Assembly: GCA_031553495.1 (NCBI GenBank)
Contig: JAVBLN010000021.1
Coordinates: 1-64,000, forward strand
Direction: 5' to 3'
Source of the DNA: Pinibacter sp031553495
Lineage (GTDB): Bacteria; Bacteroidota; Bacteroidia; Chitinophagales; Chitinophagaceae
DNA length: 64,000 nucleotides
A program made the translations under genes and the position numbers. Under the pieces are notes generated by a model. That model had not been told where the DNA came from, did no database searches, and saw only the letters and a program-made list of their open reading frames with translations. This document shows positions 18,252 to 27,019 of this stretch, piece after piece; position 1 is the stretch's first letter; every line of letters starts with the position of its first letter.

Positions 18252-18324
18252 AATGTTACGATTTTGAGTATAATGATTTTTGAGAGTTGTTTATAATGGT
18301 CAATATGTACACAATATTTGTACA

Positions 18325-18738
18325 TTATTTACTTGTGATAATCCATGGAAATTTGAAACATGCTTCATTGAATAAACTATAATCCGCTTCACCATTTACC
18401 GCAAAAGTTTTGATACATGTGGCACCTGCGTTTTGCAGCAATTGTTTGGCGAAATTTAATGTAGTGCCTGTTTTTACACGGTCTTCCACCAACAATACAG
18501 TTTTTCCTTTTACATCAAATTTTATATCTTCCAGTAAAACAGGTACATCATACAATTGCTGTTGATTGTTGTCGCGCAGGTTCAATTTTAACAACTGCAT
18601 GTCAACATGTAAACGTTGGTTGAGCAAAGCTGCCGGTACAATACCGCCATTCGCGATTGCAACAATAGTGTCGAACTTTTCGTTGAACACTATCTGCTCA
18701 AATTTTTCAGCCACTTCATCAAATCCTTTCTTGTTCAT
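18325..18738 (-). CDS. phosphoribosyltransferase-family protein
   Basis: A 137-residue type I PRTase fold. IVAIANGGIVPAALL is the PPi loop, and VLLVEDRVKTGTTLNFA is the PRPP-binding motif (the usual pair of acidic residues is E-D followed by TGTT). It is small for a purine or pyrimidine PRTase and resembles the ComF/xanthine-PRT-like stand-alone group of Bacteroidetes. It starts 9 bp downstream of the S-component gene, so the imported ligand may be a base or other substrate of this enzyme; that is inference. Confidence 0.8.
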   Translation of the reverse strand: MNKKGFDEVAEKFEQIVFNEKFDTIVAIANGGIVPAALLNQRLHVDMQLLKLNLRDNNQQQLYDVPVLLEDIKFDVKGKTVLLVEDRVKTGTTLNFAKQLLQNAGATCIKTFAVNGEADYSLFNEACFKFPWIITSK

Positions 18739-18747
18739 AAGCTGCGA

Positions 18748-19269
18748 TTATTTTTTTTCCAACAATCGCAATACGATATAACCAAAGGTTATTTGCAACA
18801 ACAGGCCTGGCCATCCTGTTACAATATCACCTATAGCAGCTTGGAAACTGCCGGTAATGGCCCATTCGGCCAAGCCGCCAACCAGTTGGTAACCCACTAC
18901 TACCGCGGCTAAGTGCAACAGGGAAAGTTTTTGTGACGTTGCTGCTATATAGGCGGCAAAGCATGCCAGCAATACCGACTTAATCAAAATTACCGGAAGC
19001 ATGGCCATGGCCGGCATTCCAAATGCCAGTGTACTGAAAACAGGAGATAAAACCGCGGTTAGTAATCCTACTTTTAAGCCGTACTTGTATGCGCCTATAA
19101 GTGTTAAGAAATAAATAGGCAGCAAAACGGGGCCAGCGTTTTGAACAGGCAAAAAATGACATAATTGCGGTAATAACAAGTTGCCTGCAATTAATGCGAG
19201 TGCTACAAAATAAGTTCGTGTATGCTTTAACGATAGATTGAGCGGATGATAGTTTAAAGCAAGAGTCAT
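18748..19269 (-). CDS. ECF transporter S component
   Basis: A 173-residue membrane protein with about six hydrophobic segments, the size and pattern of substrate-binding S components of energy-coupling-factor vitamin/metabolite transporters (GPVLLPIYFLTLIGAYKYG, LLTAVLSPVFSTLAFGMPAM, VILIKSVLLACFAAYIA). No EcfA or EcfT is in the window, so it would have to share a common ECF module. It is the first gene of a minus-strand operon with a PRTase, a DUF362 protein and a polyferredoxin. The substrate is unknown. The 5' region on the minus strand contains the hairpin CTTCGG-CTTTTT-CCGAAG about 30 bp upstream. Confidence 0.78.
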   Translation of the reverse strand: MTLALNYHPLNLSLKHTRTYFVALALIAGNLLLPQLCHFLPVQNAGPVLLPIYFLTLIGAYKYGLKVGLLTAVLSPVFSTLAFGMPAMAMLPVILIKSVLLACFAAYIAATSQKLSLLHLAAVVVGYQLVGGLAEWAITGSFQAAIGDIVTGWPGLLLQITFGYIVLRLLEKK

Positions 19270-19497
19270 GGAATAAGATGTTTAGTAGTTAAACAAATGC
19301 TTCGGAAAAAGCCGAAGTGAATAACTATCTAATTTACAATAAAATAATCGGAGAAATGTGTATACGTATCAGGGATACGGATGAATGGCAATTAATTTTA
19401 TAGAAAAGGGCGCGGGTCTCAGAAAAATAGAAATTTTGCTGGCTTTTTTAGTAAAAACATTCTTCATTATGAACCGGCATTAAAAGCGGAATTAGTG

Positions 19498-19579
19498 TTT
19501 TTTTGGGGTGATCAGCTGTAGGGCCTTGATTGGACTTCTGTTGCGTCGCACACTTGTGCGGTAGTAATGCTATTGGGCG
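19498..19579 (+). repeat. family A repeat, copy 8 (forward, C-type)
   Basis: Shares the GGCCTTGATTGG..CTT left arm with copies 13 and 28, a third sub-type. Its core TTGCGTCGCACACTTGTGCGG aligns base by base with T-type cores and shows the C-to-T and G-to-A changes clearly. Confidence 0.85.
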
Positions 19580-19596
19580 GGTTGCAGGTTGCCGGT

Positions 19597-19739
19597 GTAT
19601 ACACAGAGGTCCTACACCCAAAGGTGTAAGGCATCTGGATTACGGCAAGCCTGAAATATTTTAACCGATGAAAAGAATTACTACCGATGAAGTGATTGCG
19701 ACGCAACGATGATGCCATGAAATACCGAAGCCGGTATTA
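19597..19739 (-). repeat. 143-bp repeat, left arm of inverted pair around the glycosidase gene
   Basis: Reverse-complement relative of 23183-23320. Both contain, in order, a C-type family A core with the CATGGCATCATCG arm, CTTTTCATCGGTTAAAATAT, TTTCAGGCTTG and a small hairpin around CCTACACC, and end in GTGTATA. Copy 9 of family A is its 19676-19739 part. The rest of the 618-bp gap 19270-19887 holds copy 8 and simple words. Confidence 0.8.
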
Positions 19740-19887
19740 TAATTTAACAATAAAGTCATGACGAGTTGTGAGTTATGAAATGTATTTTGTTCCAGCTCGC
19801 ATTTTGTGTTTAAGCATTCTCAATTCTTAGTTCTCAGCTTCCTCATTCAATAAGCACTTTTCACTTTCAATTTTCAACTCCCAACAA

Positions 19888-22800
19888 TCACTTTGTTTTT
19901 TTTGTAAAGTAGAACACAGGCATTTCTGTAACGGTTATATCATAAGCATCTTTGGGCGCTACATTTGTTACATCGGCGGTTTGCTTTGAAAAATTATATA
20001 CCTCTTTTGTAACTGAACCATTAGTTATGCCCTCAATTTTTTCTCCGTTGTATGTAAGTGTGCTGCCGTTTTCGCTGCCTTTCCATATTGAGTACATTAT
20101 AGAATCAGCATCATTTTTTTTGCGCCATTTAATCAACCAAAGTCCGGTGCCGTCCTTGCTCAGCACACTGTCAACCGCGTATTGTCCTAATCGTTCATAC
20201 ATCCATTTTTTGGCATAATAGTTTGGAAATTTCACCGAGAGCGCATAATCTTTTCCTCCCCAGCCGCAAGTGTAAAAATTCAGGTATACGTTATTGGTTT
20301 CATCAAGGTTAGAGTTGTGAATATTGTATTCCATGAATCCGTCAAGCAAACTGGCGGCCATAATCAGATCCATCCGCATTATAGAAATGCTTTTCGATTG
20401 CACGGAATCGTAACCGGCAATTCGCGGAACGGCTGTAGTGGTCCAGCCTGCCACAAGCTGATCAACAGTTGTGGAGCGAATAGAAAAATTATCAAAACCA
20501 TATTCCGTATTCCATACTTTTATCGCGGTATCGCCTGTAATCTTCCATAGAAATTTTGCCATCGCGTTACATTTATTATACCAGTTATTTCTTTCAGGAA
20601 TCAGGCCGCCATTGCCCACCTGCTCTTCGTAAGTTGGGCCCACAATGCCTGAAACCGTATCCAGCGCCACACTATAGTTATGATAGCTAAATACATCGAA
20701 CAATCGTGCACTGGTGTCTTTCATCATGGCATACGCCAGGAACATGGCTGTTCGTATGCGAAATGTATCTGGAAATGTTTGCCCGGCATATACTATTTTC
20801 ATTCCCGGATCCGCGTTTCTTATACCAAGTGTATCACCTAAATATTTGCTATTGCCATTTACCGCCATCACCAGTTTGGCTGCGGTAACGGCAGGCGGCT
20901 CATAAGCATCGTCTTCATTTCCCAACTCAATATGCGAATACCAGTTGAGCGCATAGCCCGGTATTGCCGCGTCGTTAAACCAGCGATATTTAGATCCGTC
21001 AAGCGATTTATTATTTCCCCATTTATATGCAAATTGATAAAACATTCTACCATGCGAAATATAATGTAGCCAGTCGCCGGGTTCCGCATAAGGTGTGTCG
21101 ATATTGTTTCTTACGCTTGCGTTCATTTCCAGCCCCGCTCTTTTTGACGCTCCAAAAACAGCCAGCCAATGATTGTGGCCATGTTGCGGCCAGTATGCGC
21201 TCCAGCCTTCATAGCCTGGATAAAGGTTGGCATTGAATAATTGTTTGTACTTGGTAGCTGCGGCGGTATCGGTATCATACCAATCGGTGTTCACGTACTG
21301 GCGAATGTTTTTTACAATGCCCATTACATCGGTGTTTATATCAACACCGGTATTCACGCCGGCTTTATCCCACAAAGTTTTTTGCGTGGGCAATGGGCCG
21401 TTATAGCCGGTTGGCGGTTGTACCGCTTCATTAACTGGGCTTCCGTAAAATACCAGCTCATTGAAAAACGCGGTGGAAGTATAGCCGCTTCTTTGTTGCA
21501 ATGTATTTCTGATCATAATGTAGCGCATACTGTCTGTAATTCCTGATACGCTTCGCCATATGCCTGCGCCTGCACCGGCGGTGCCGCCACGGGTTGTCAA
21601 TACTGCAAAAGGTTTTAAGGTACTATCGGGCCGGTTGATCATGAATGGAATTTTCCGTAGATCAGATTCTTCAATCACTTTATCGAAATTGTAGAAATAT
21701 AAGCTATCGCCTTCTTCAAAATTGCTTTCCCAACCATATATATCGGTAATGTTATATTTCTTACCGTGCGTGATCAGCGCATGTTTCACCGATGGATCGT
21801 TATTAAGATCAACAATAATGCAGCGCCCCCGTTTTCCCGGAAAATAATAACCGCCATATGCCAGCGAACGATTGGACGCTCCATAAAAGTAACTGGCATC
21901 CCTACCCGAAGCGGGAATTGGATTAGTGGTGTCGCCTCTTACCGGTTTGGGTTTTCCCAATTCGCTCATGATTGTTTGTGGCTCAAAAGCAACATCGCCG
22001 TTTTTAGGGTCAACTGTTTCAAAACCATCAAAATAATTGAACGGCCTGTCTTTGTGTAGCAGCCTTCCCGACAAGTCGTACAATGAAGATTCGTACACTT
22101 TTATTTTATTGGAGGCAACAGGTAACGGTTTCGGTTTAGAACTGATCAGCCATTTATAAATATTGAGTGTGGTATCTGTACTTAACGGAGAATACATGCT
22201 ATCCCATGTTAAATTATTAAAACCATTATTGGCCATGGTAAACATGGTAAAAGTGCTGATCGTATAATCCATATCCGCCAATGTATTATGCATTGCCTGA
22301 GCAGGCTGATATTGGCAACACGGGTTGGTGTTTTGTTCATGAAAAAATTTAGTGTCGGTATATTGATAATTTACAAATGCTTCCGGGGCGGGGTATAAAT
22401 TTGGAATTGACATAAATACAGCATGACTTATTTTCCCAACATACTTCAGTTCTCCGTTACCGGTAGTGTACCATGCAAGATTGTCCCAAGCGTCGCTGGC
22501 GCCTTGTCCAATGCCGGTAATGCAAACATATTTATACATGTCGTATTCGGTTTTGGAGGTATCTATTGGAAGGTTGGCAAGGCAATAATCCATAACCTGG
22601 TTAAACATAGAAGGATATTTCAACGATCCGGTATAGGTGGAAAGCGGGCATACGTGAATGATACTGTCCGCGATAGTTCCCTGCACTTTTTTGTTTTGAA
22701 CCTGCCGCGGGAAACCTGCGCCAAAAATGACGTTGAGGTTATTACTAACCTGGTCGCCACCTTCATAATGAATCATTAGCGGATATTTTTTTCCGGGCAA

Positions 22801-22935
22801 ACGATGGGCCGAAGATGGATAGATCAGAGCTTTTATACCGGAGCTTCCGAAAGTAACACTATCCATTCCATTGTATTGCGCACAGGTGTCTATTGCTATT
22901 AGCAATAGGATTACGCCAATTGAAATTTTTTTCAC
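19888..22935 (-). CDS. large secreted glycoside-hydrolase-like protein with N-terminal esterase-like domain
   Basis: A 1015-residue secreted protein with a Sec signal ending near DTCAQ (about residue 20). Residues about 25-270 look like an alpha/beta-hydrolase esterase domain (KYPLMIHYEGGD.., CITGIGQGASDAW), but the nucleophile elbow reads GIGQG with no Ser, so it may be inactive. A beta-rich, discoidin-like middle (about 290-540) follows. From about 560 the chain looks like a clan GH-A (beta/alpha)8 barrel: ELGNED with candidate acid/base E674 after Asn, and VWNTEYGFD with candidate nucleophile E811 on a later strand. It may degrade a plant or microbial polysaccharide outside the cell. There is no PUL partner (no SusC/SusD), and it lies between inverted repeats. 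Confidence 0.72.
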   Translation of the reverse strand: MKKISIGVILLLIAIDTCAQYNGMDSVTFGSSGIKALIYPSSAHRLPGKKYPLMIHYEGGDQVSNNLNVIFGAGFPRQVQNKKVQGTIADSIIHVCPLSTYTGSLKYPSMFNQVMDYCLANLPIDTSKTEYDMYKYVCITGIGQGASDAWDNLAWYTTGNGELKYVGKISHAVFMSIPNLYPAPEAFVNYQYTDTKFFHEQNTNPCCQYQPAQAMHNTLADMDYTISTFTMFTMANNGFNNLTWDSMYSPLSTDTTLNIYKWLISSKPKPLPVASNKIKVYESSLYDLSGRLLHKDRPFNYFDGFETVDPKNGDVAFEPQTIMSELGKPKPVRGDTTNPIPASGRDASYFYGASNRSLAYGGYYFPGKRGRCIIVDLNNDPSVKHALITHGKKYNITDIYGWESNFEEGDSLYFYNFDKVIEESDLRKIPFMINRPDSTLKPFAVLTTRGGTAGAGAGIWRSVSGITDSMRYIMIRNTLQQRSGYTSTAFFNELVFYGSPVNEAVQPPTGYNGPLPTQKTLWDKAGVNTGVDINTDVMGIVKNIRQYVNTDWYDTDTAAATKYKQLFNANLYPGYEGWSAYWPQHGHNHWLAVFGASKRAGLEMNASVRNNIDTPYAEPGDWLHYISHGRMFYQFAYKWGNNKSLDGSKYRWFNDAAIPGYALNWYSHIELGNEDDAYEPPAVTAAKLVMAVNGNSKYLGDTLGIRNADPGMKIVYAGQTFPDTFRIRTAMFLAYAMMKDTSARLFDVFSYHNYSVALDTVSGIVGPTYEEQVGNGGLIPERNNWYNKCNAMAKFLWKITGDTAIKVWNTEYGFDNFSIRSTTVDQLVAGWTTTAVPRIAGYDSVQSKSISIMRMDLIMAASLLDGFMEYNIHNSNLDETNNVYLNFYTCGWGGKDYALSVKFPNYYAKKWMYERLGQYAVDSVLSKDGTGLWLIKWRKKNDADSIMYSIWKGSENGSTLTYNGEKIEGITNGSVTKEVYNFSKQTADVTNVAPKDAYDITVTEMPVFYFTKKTK

Positions 22936-23182
22936 GATTTAAGTTTTAGGTGGTAAAATGGATATGTTATACACAAAAAGAAAAAAACATAACACTGCTT
23001 TCGGATGTTTTGTTTAATGGAGAATGAAGAATGGAGAGTGGAGAATGCTTTAAATACAAGATGCAAGCGCAAACAAAAACAATTATAACTCATCATTTGC
23101 GTTCCTGCGGTTCAAGGGGCGGTCATTACTTCCAAAAGTTTCTTTTTATGATTTAGAGGCTGCCTGAGTTGATATTTTATGG

Positions 23183-23320
23183 TACCGGCTGCGGTATTTC
23201 ATGGCATCATCGTTGCGTCGCAATCACTTCATCGGTTGTATTTCTTTTCATCGGTTAAAATATTTCAGGCTTGTAAGTTAGGTATCCTACACCTTTAAGT
23301 TGTAGGATACCTGTGTATAC
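23183..23320 (+). repeat. 138-bp repeat, right arm of inverted pair around the glycosidase gene
   Basis: Inverted relative of 19597-19739. Here the internal hairpin is perfect: AGGTATCCTACA pairs with TGTAGGATACCT. Family A copy 10 (forward, C-type) is its 23183-23262 part. Immediately before it AGGCTGCCTGAGTT (from 23157) resembles the terminal inverted repeat of the MITE-like elements. Confidence 0.8.
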
Positions 23321-23368
23321 TGATTTCTGAACTTTCTACTGCCAACCGCCAACCGCTTACTGCCAACT

Positions 23369-23449
23369 CGCTCAATAGCATTACTACCGCACAAGTGAGT
23401 GACACAACGATGCTTAATAGTAGCAATGCCGCCGGTTACCCCAAAAAAA
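23369..23449 (-). repeat. family A repeat, copy 11 (reverse, T-type)
   Basis: A close match to the consensus, ending GCCGCCGGTTACCCCAAAAAAA. It forms an inverted pair with copy 10, with the CTGCCAACCGCCAACCGC words in between. Together they fill the 635 bp gap 22936-23570. Confidence 0.87.
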
Positions 23450-23495
23450 TCTTCACCTATCACGCTCTGTGAGGTTTATGCCTTGTGCCAATGCA

Positions 23496-23525
23496 AAAAC
23501 CTGTTGCACAAACAACAGGTTTTCA
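23496..23525 (-). terminator. terminator of rpsT
   Basis: On the minus strand a stem AACCTGTTG / CAACAGGTT with a short loop, followed by TTTTGC, about 45 bp after the S20 stop codon. Confidence 0.7.
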
Positions 23526-23570
23526 ATATTATACTAATTAAAAACTAATTACCGATAGGTTTGCCTACAA

Positions 23571-23831
23571 TTAAGCTGTAGCTAATTTGTTAGATTTTTT
23601 AGCCAGCTTACTTTTTAGATTAGAAGCTTTGTTTTTATGGATTACGCCACGTTTAGCTAATTTATCAATCATTGATAATACGTTCGGCAAACTTTCATCA
23701 AAAGCCTTTTTTTCCTTATTTTCTTTCAAATCACGGATAGCGTTACGAGTGGTTTTGCCATGATAACGGTTTCTTTCTCTGCGTTTGGTTGCCTGACGCA
23801 CATCTTTTTTAGTAGCTTTATGATTAGCCAT
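23571..23831 (-). CDS. rpsT: 30S ribosomal protein S20
   Basis: An 86-residue, Lys/Arg/Ala-rich, all-helical protein: MANHKATKKDVRQATKRRER at the N-terminus, then NRYHGKTTRNAIRDLKENK and GVIHKNKASNLKSKLAKKSN. The length and composition are those of bacterial S20, which binds 16S rRNA helix 44 and early assembly sites. Monocistronic: a TACCTTTG promoter box lies 23 bp upstream and a hairpin terminator downstream. Divergent from sucA. Confidence 0.97.
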   Translation of the reverse strand: MANHKATKKDVRQATKRRERNRYHGKTTRNAIRDLKENKEKKAFDESLPNVLSMIDKLAKRGVIHKNKASNLKSKLAKKSNKLATA

Positions 23832-23853
23832 TATTTCGAAAATTTTAGGACGG

Positions 23854-23861
23854 CAAAGGTA
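23854..23861 (-). promoter_or_regulatory. promoter box of rpsT
   Basis: The minus strand reads TACCTTTG, a perfect TAnnTTTG -7 element, which implies a 5' leader of only about 15 nt. Confidence 0.75.
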
Positions 23862-24021
23862 GGTTTCTATTTTTTTTCTACCAAATTTTATTAAAAAAAT
23901 TAAGCGCAGACTATTTGTTGAGCAAAATCATAATTTTTTACATGTGTACTATATATCGTGTCACTATTTAACGATATTTGCGCTACCAATTTTTTGGCCT
24001 CCATATAAAGTTACTATTCTT

Positions 24022-26778
24022 ATGAAGGATTTTTCATACATAACCAGTTCCTCTCCAGCTTTTATTGAAAGTTTATACCAGGATTTTATAAAAGATCCGG
24101 AAAGTGTAGACCCTGAATTTAGAAAGTTTTTTGAAGGTTTTGATTTCGCGGTTAGTAATTATGTCCCCAATGGACAAATGGTTACTATGTCGTCAGAAAT
24201 TGCTGCGGCTGAACCTTCTGTCGATTGGAAAAAAGAGATAGGAGCTTACCGTATGATATTGGGTTACCGCAATAAAGGGCACTTATTATCAACTACCAAT
24301 CCTATACGGCCCAGGATTGATCGTGGTGCTAACCTGACTCTTGAGTTTTTTGGGTTTACAGAAGCTGATCTGGATACTAATTTGTATGCCGGTAATTTTA
24401 TAGGGCTTGGGCATACCAGCCTGAGAAACATTCGTTCGTTTTTACAGAAAACTTATGCCGGTAATGTGGGCATTGAGTTTAAATATATAAGCGACCAGGC
24501 AAAAGTTGATTTTCTTTCCAATGAAATGGAAAAGGAATTTAGCAAGCCTTTTTCTATTGACAAGAGAAGGCGCATACTGGAAAAACTTAACCAGGGTGTT
24601 ATTTTCGAGAAATTCCTTCATACTAAATATGTTGGACAAAAAAGGTTTTCTCTTGAAGGTGGCGAAACCACTATTCCGGCATTGGATACTATTATTAATG
24701 TGGGTGCGGAGTATGGTGTACAGGAGGTTGTAATTGGTATGGCACACCGCGGCAGGCTGAACGTGCTGGCAAATACACTGGGAAAAACTTATGAACAAAT
24801 TTTTAGTGAATTCGAAGGAAAATCGATTCCTGATCAGACAATGGGAAGCGGTGATGTGAAATATCATTTGGGTTTTCGCGCAGATCATACCACTCCGGAT
24901 GGTATAAAGGTTAACCTGCAACTTTGTCCCAATCCTTCGCATTTGGAAGCTGTGGATCCCGTAGTGGTTGGTTTTGCAAGAAGTAAAGCGGATGTTATAT
25001 ACAATAGCGAGTACGACAGAATTCTTCCTATACTCATTCATGGAGATGCTTCTATAGCGGGGCAGGGTATTGTATATGAAGTATTGCAAATGAGCAAATT
25101 GCTTGGATATTATACCGGTGGCACTATTCATTTTGTTATCAATAATCAAATTGGTTTTACAACCGATTTTACAGATGCGAGAAGCTCGGATTATTGTACC
25201 AGCTTAGCGGCTACTGTGCAAGCGCCTGTGTTACACGTAAATGGCGATGACGCGGAAGCTGTTGTAAAATGCACGGAAATAGCTGTGCGCTTCAGGCAGC
25301 AGTTTAATTGTGATGTGTTTGTAGATATGGTTTGCTATCGCAGGCACGGGCATAATGAAGGCGATGATCCGAAATATACCCAGCCAAAATTATATGCGCT
25401 AATCGAAAAACATCCTGATCCGCGGGAAGTGTATACTCAATATCTTATGCGGAACGGCGATCCTGATGCGCAGGCACTTGCGAAGGAAATGGAGAAGAAA
25501 TTCTGGGCCGACTTACAGGAACGGTTAGACGAAGTGAAACAAAATCCGCTTCCTTACGCTTATCAAAAACCTGAACTTTGGTGGATCGATTTGCGTAAAG
25601 CCGTGCCTGCCGATTTTGAAATGTCGCCGGAGACAGGTATTAGCGAGGAAGATTTGGAGAAGATCTTTACCGCGATAATGACCTTGCCATCCGACTTTGC
25701 GCCGCTTCGAAAAATAGAAAAGCTACTACATGATAAAGTAAAGCTATATAAAGAAGAAGGTAAACTTGATTGGTCGGCTGGTGAATTGCTTGCTTATGCA
25801 AGTTTGCTGTTAGATGGTTTTGATGTGCGCATGAGTGGCCAGGATGTGCGTAGAGGCACTTTTTCTCACAGGCATGCCGTTCTTAGAGATGAGATAAATG
25901 ATTCCGCTTATAACAGGCTTAGCAATATTCCCGGAGCTAAGGGACAATTTAGAATATACAACTCGTTACTTAGCGAGTATGGCGTACTCGGTTTCGAATA
26001 TGGATACTCGTTAGCCAACCCGCATTCACTGGTGCTTTGGGAAGCGCAGTTTGGAGACTTTGGAAATGGCGCGCAAACTATGATTGATCAGTTTATTACA
26101 GGCGCCGAAACCAAATGGCAGCAAATGAGCGGGCTGGTAATGTTGTTGCCGCATGGCTATGAGGGCCAGGGACCGGAGCATAGCAGTGCAAGAATGGAAC
26201 GCTACCTGCAAATGTGCGCTGAATTAAATATTATTGTTACCAATATTACTACAGCAGCGAATATGTTTCACGCGTTACGACGCCAATTGATATGGCCTGT
26301 GAGAAAACCGATGATAAATTTTTCACCAAAAGGAAACCTGCGTTTGCCGGCCACTTATTCAAGTAAGGAAGCATTCCTGAGCGGCAGCAGATTTATGGAG
26401 GTGATAGACGACACGTTTGTAGGTGATGCAGGCGAAGTAAAGAAAGTATTATTTTGTTCGGGGAAAATTTATTACGAACTGGCCGAACGCCAGCTAAAGG
26501 AAAATAGGAGAGATGTTGCCATTGTTCGCATGGAGCAATTATATCCGTTGCCGGCAAATCAATTGGAAGCATTGTATAGAAAATATGCAAAAGCTACATG
26601 GTTCTGGGTGCAGGAGGAACCTTTAAATATGGGCGCCGCTTCTTTCCTGCAAATGAATTTGAAAAGTATTAATTACGGCGTCATTAGCAGGCAGCCGAGT
26701 GCGGCTACAGCTTCGGGGTATGCAAAAATACATGCGCAGGAACAGACGGAAATAATTGAAACGGCATTTGCTATTTAA
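24022..26778 (+). CDS. sucA: 2-oxoglutarate dehydrogenase E1 component
   Basis: Thiamine-diphosphate-dependent decarboxylase of the TCA-cycle 2-oxoglutarate dehydrogenase complex. With the chosen start (MKDFSYITSSSPAFIESLYQ) it has 918 residues, the usual length. An in-frame ATG 78 bp upstream would add a hydrophobic stretch not seen in the family. Key parts: GFAHRG-like MAHRGRLNVLANTLGK, the ThDP/Mg motif GDASIAGQGIVYEV..INNQIGFTTD, RRHGHNEGDDPKYTQP, and the C-terminal LLPHGYEGQGPEHSSARMER. The N-terminal E2-binding helix is present. sucB follows 241 bp downstream with one repeat copy in between, so they may be transcribed together. Divergent from rpsT. Confidence 0.96.
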   Translation: MKDFSYITSSSPAFIESLYQDFIKDPESVDPEFRKFFEGFDFAVSNYVPNGQMVTMSSEIAAAEPSVDWKKEIGAYRMILGYRNKGHLLSTTNPIRPRIDRGANLTLEFFGFTEADLDTNLYAGNFIGLGHTSLRNIRSFLQKTYAGNVGIEFKYISDQAKVDFLSNEMEKEFSKPFSIDKRRRILEKLNQGVIFEKFLHTKYVGQKRFSLEGGETTIPALDTIINVGAEYGVQEVVIGMAHRGRLNVLANTLGKTYEQIFSEFEGKSIPDQTMGSGDVKYHLGFRADHTTPDGIKVNLQLCPNPSHLEAVDPVVVGFARSKADVIYNSEYDRILPILIHGDASIAGQGIVYEVLQMSKLLGYYTGGTIHFVINNQIGFTTDFTDARSSDYCTSLAATVQAPVLHVNGDDAEAVVKCTEIAVRFRQQFNCDVFVDMVCYRRHGHNEGDDPKYTQPKLYALIEKHPDPREVYTQYLMRNGDPDAQALAKEMEKKFWADLQERLDEVKQNPLPYAYQKPELWWIDLRKAVPADFEMSPETGISEEDLEKIFTAIMTLPSDFAPLRKIEKLLHDKVKLYKEEGKLDWSAGELLAYASLLLDGFDVRMSGQDVRRGTFSHRHAVLRDEINDSAYNRLSNIPGAKGQFRIYNSLLSEYGVLGFEYGYSLANPHSLVLWEAQFGDFGNGAQTMIDQFITGAETKWQQMSGLVMLLPHGYEGQGPEHSSARMERYLQMCAELNIIVTNITTAANMFHALRRQLIWPVRKPMINFSPKGNLRLPATYSSKEAFLSGSRFMEVIDDTFVGDAGEVKKVLFCSGKIYYELAERQLKENRRDVAIVRMEQLYPLPANQLEALYRKYAKATWFWVQEEPLNMGAASFLQMNLKSINYGVISRQPSAATASGYAKIHAQEQTEIIETAFAI

Positions 26779-26862
26779 ACCGACGTCTGTAATTTTCCGG
26801 GTGGAAGTGAGATGGGTTTTGAGCGGTAAGTTATAAGTGTAAGTTTTGGTGTTGTAGACATT

Positions 26863-26942
26863 GTTCAATAGAAAACAAATGTTGAAGTGTGCGACGCAAC
26901 GATGCTACATTGAAAAACAAATGCCGGGTTCATAATAAAAAA
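26863..26942 (-). repeat. family A repeat, copy 12 (reverse, C-type)
   Basis: Lies between sucA and sucB: core GTGCGACGCAACGATG, diverged left arm (CAATAGAAAACAAATG), end TGCCGGGTTCATAATAAA like copies 4 and 22. Confidence 0.8.
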
Positions 26943-27019
26943 AATATACAACCACCATGCATGATTTCTTTTGTGTTGTAACGTTTTGATTTTTGAATTT
27001 TGACTTAATAATATATCGA

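Noticed and set aside
19270..19500. TPP or cobalamin riboswitch upstream of the ECF S-component gene
   Set aside because: CTGAGA and CCTGAT words occur on the minus strand but the order, the GGGG partner and the required stems are missing.
23944..24021. Longer N-terminus of SucA
   Set aside because: Adds a hydrophobic segment unlike the family; the start at 24022 gives the standard N-terminus.
24442..25149. 235-codon minus-strand frame within sucA
   Set aside because: Antisense shadow of a highly conserved enzyme.
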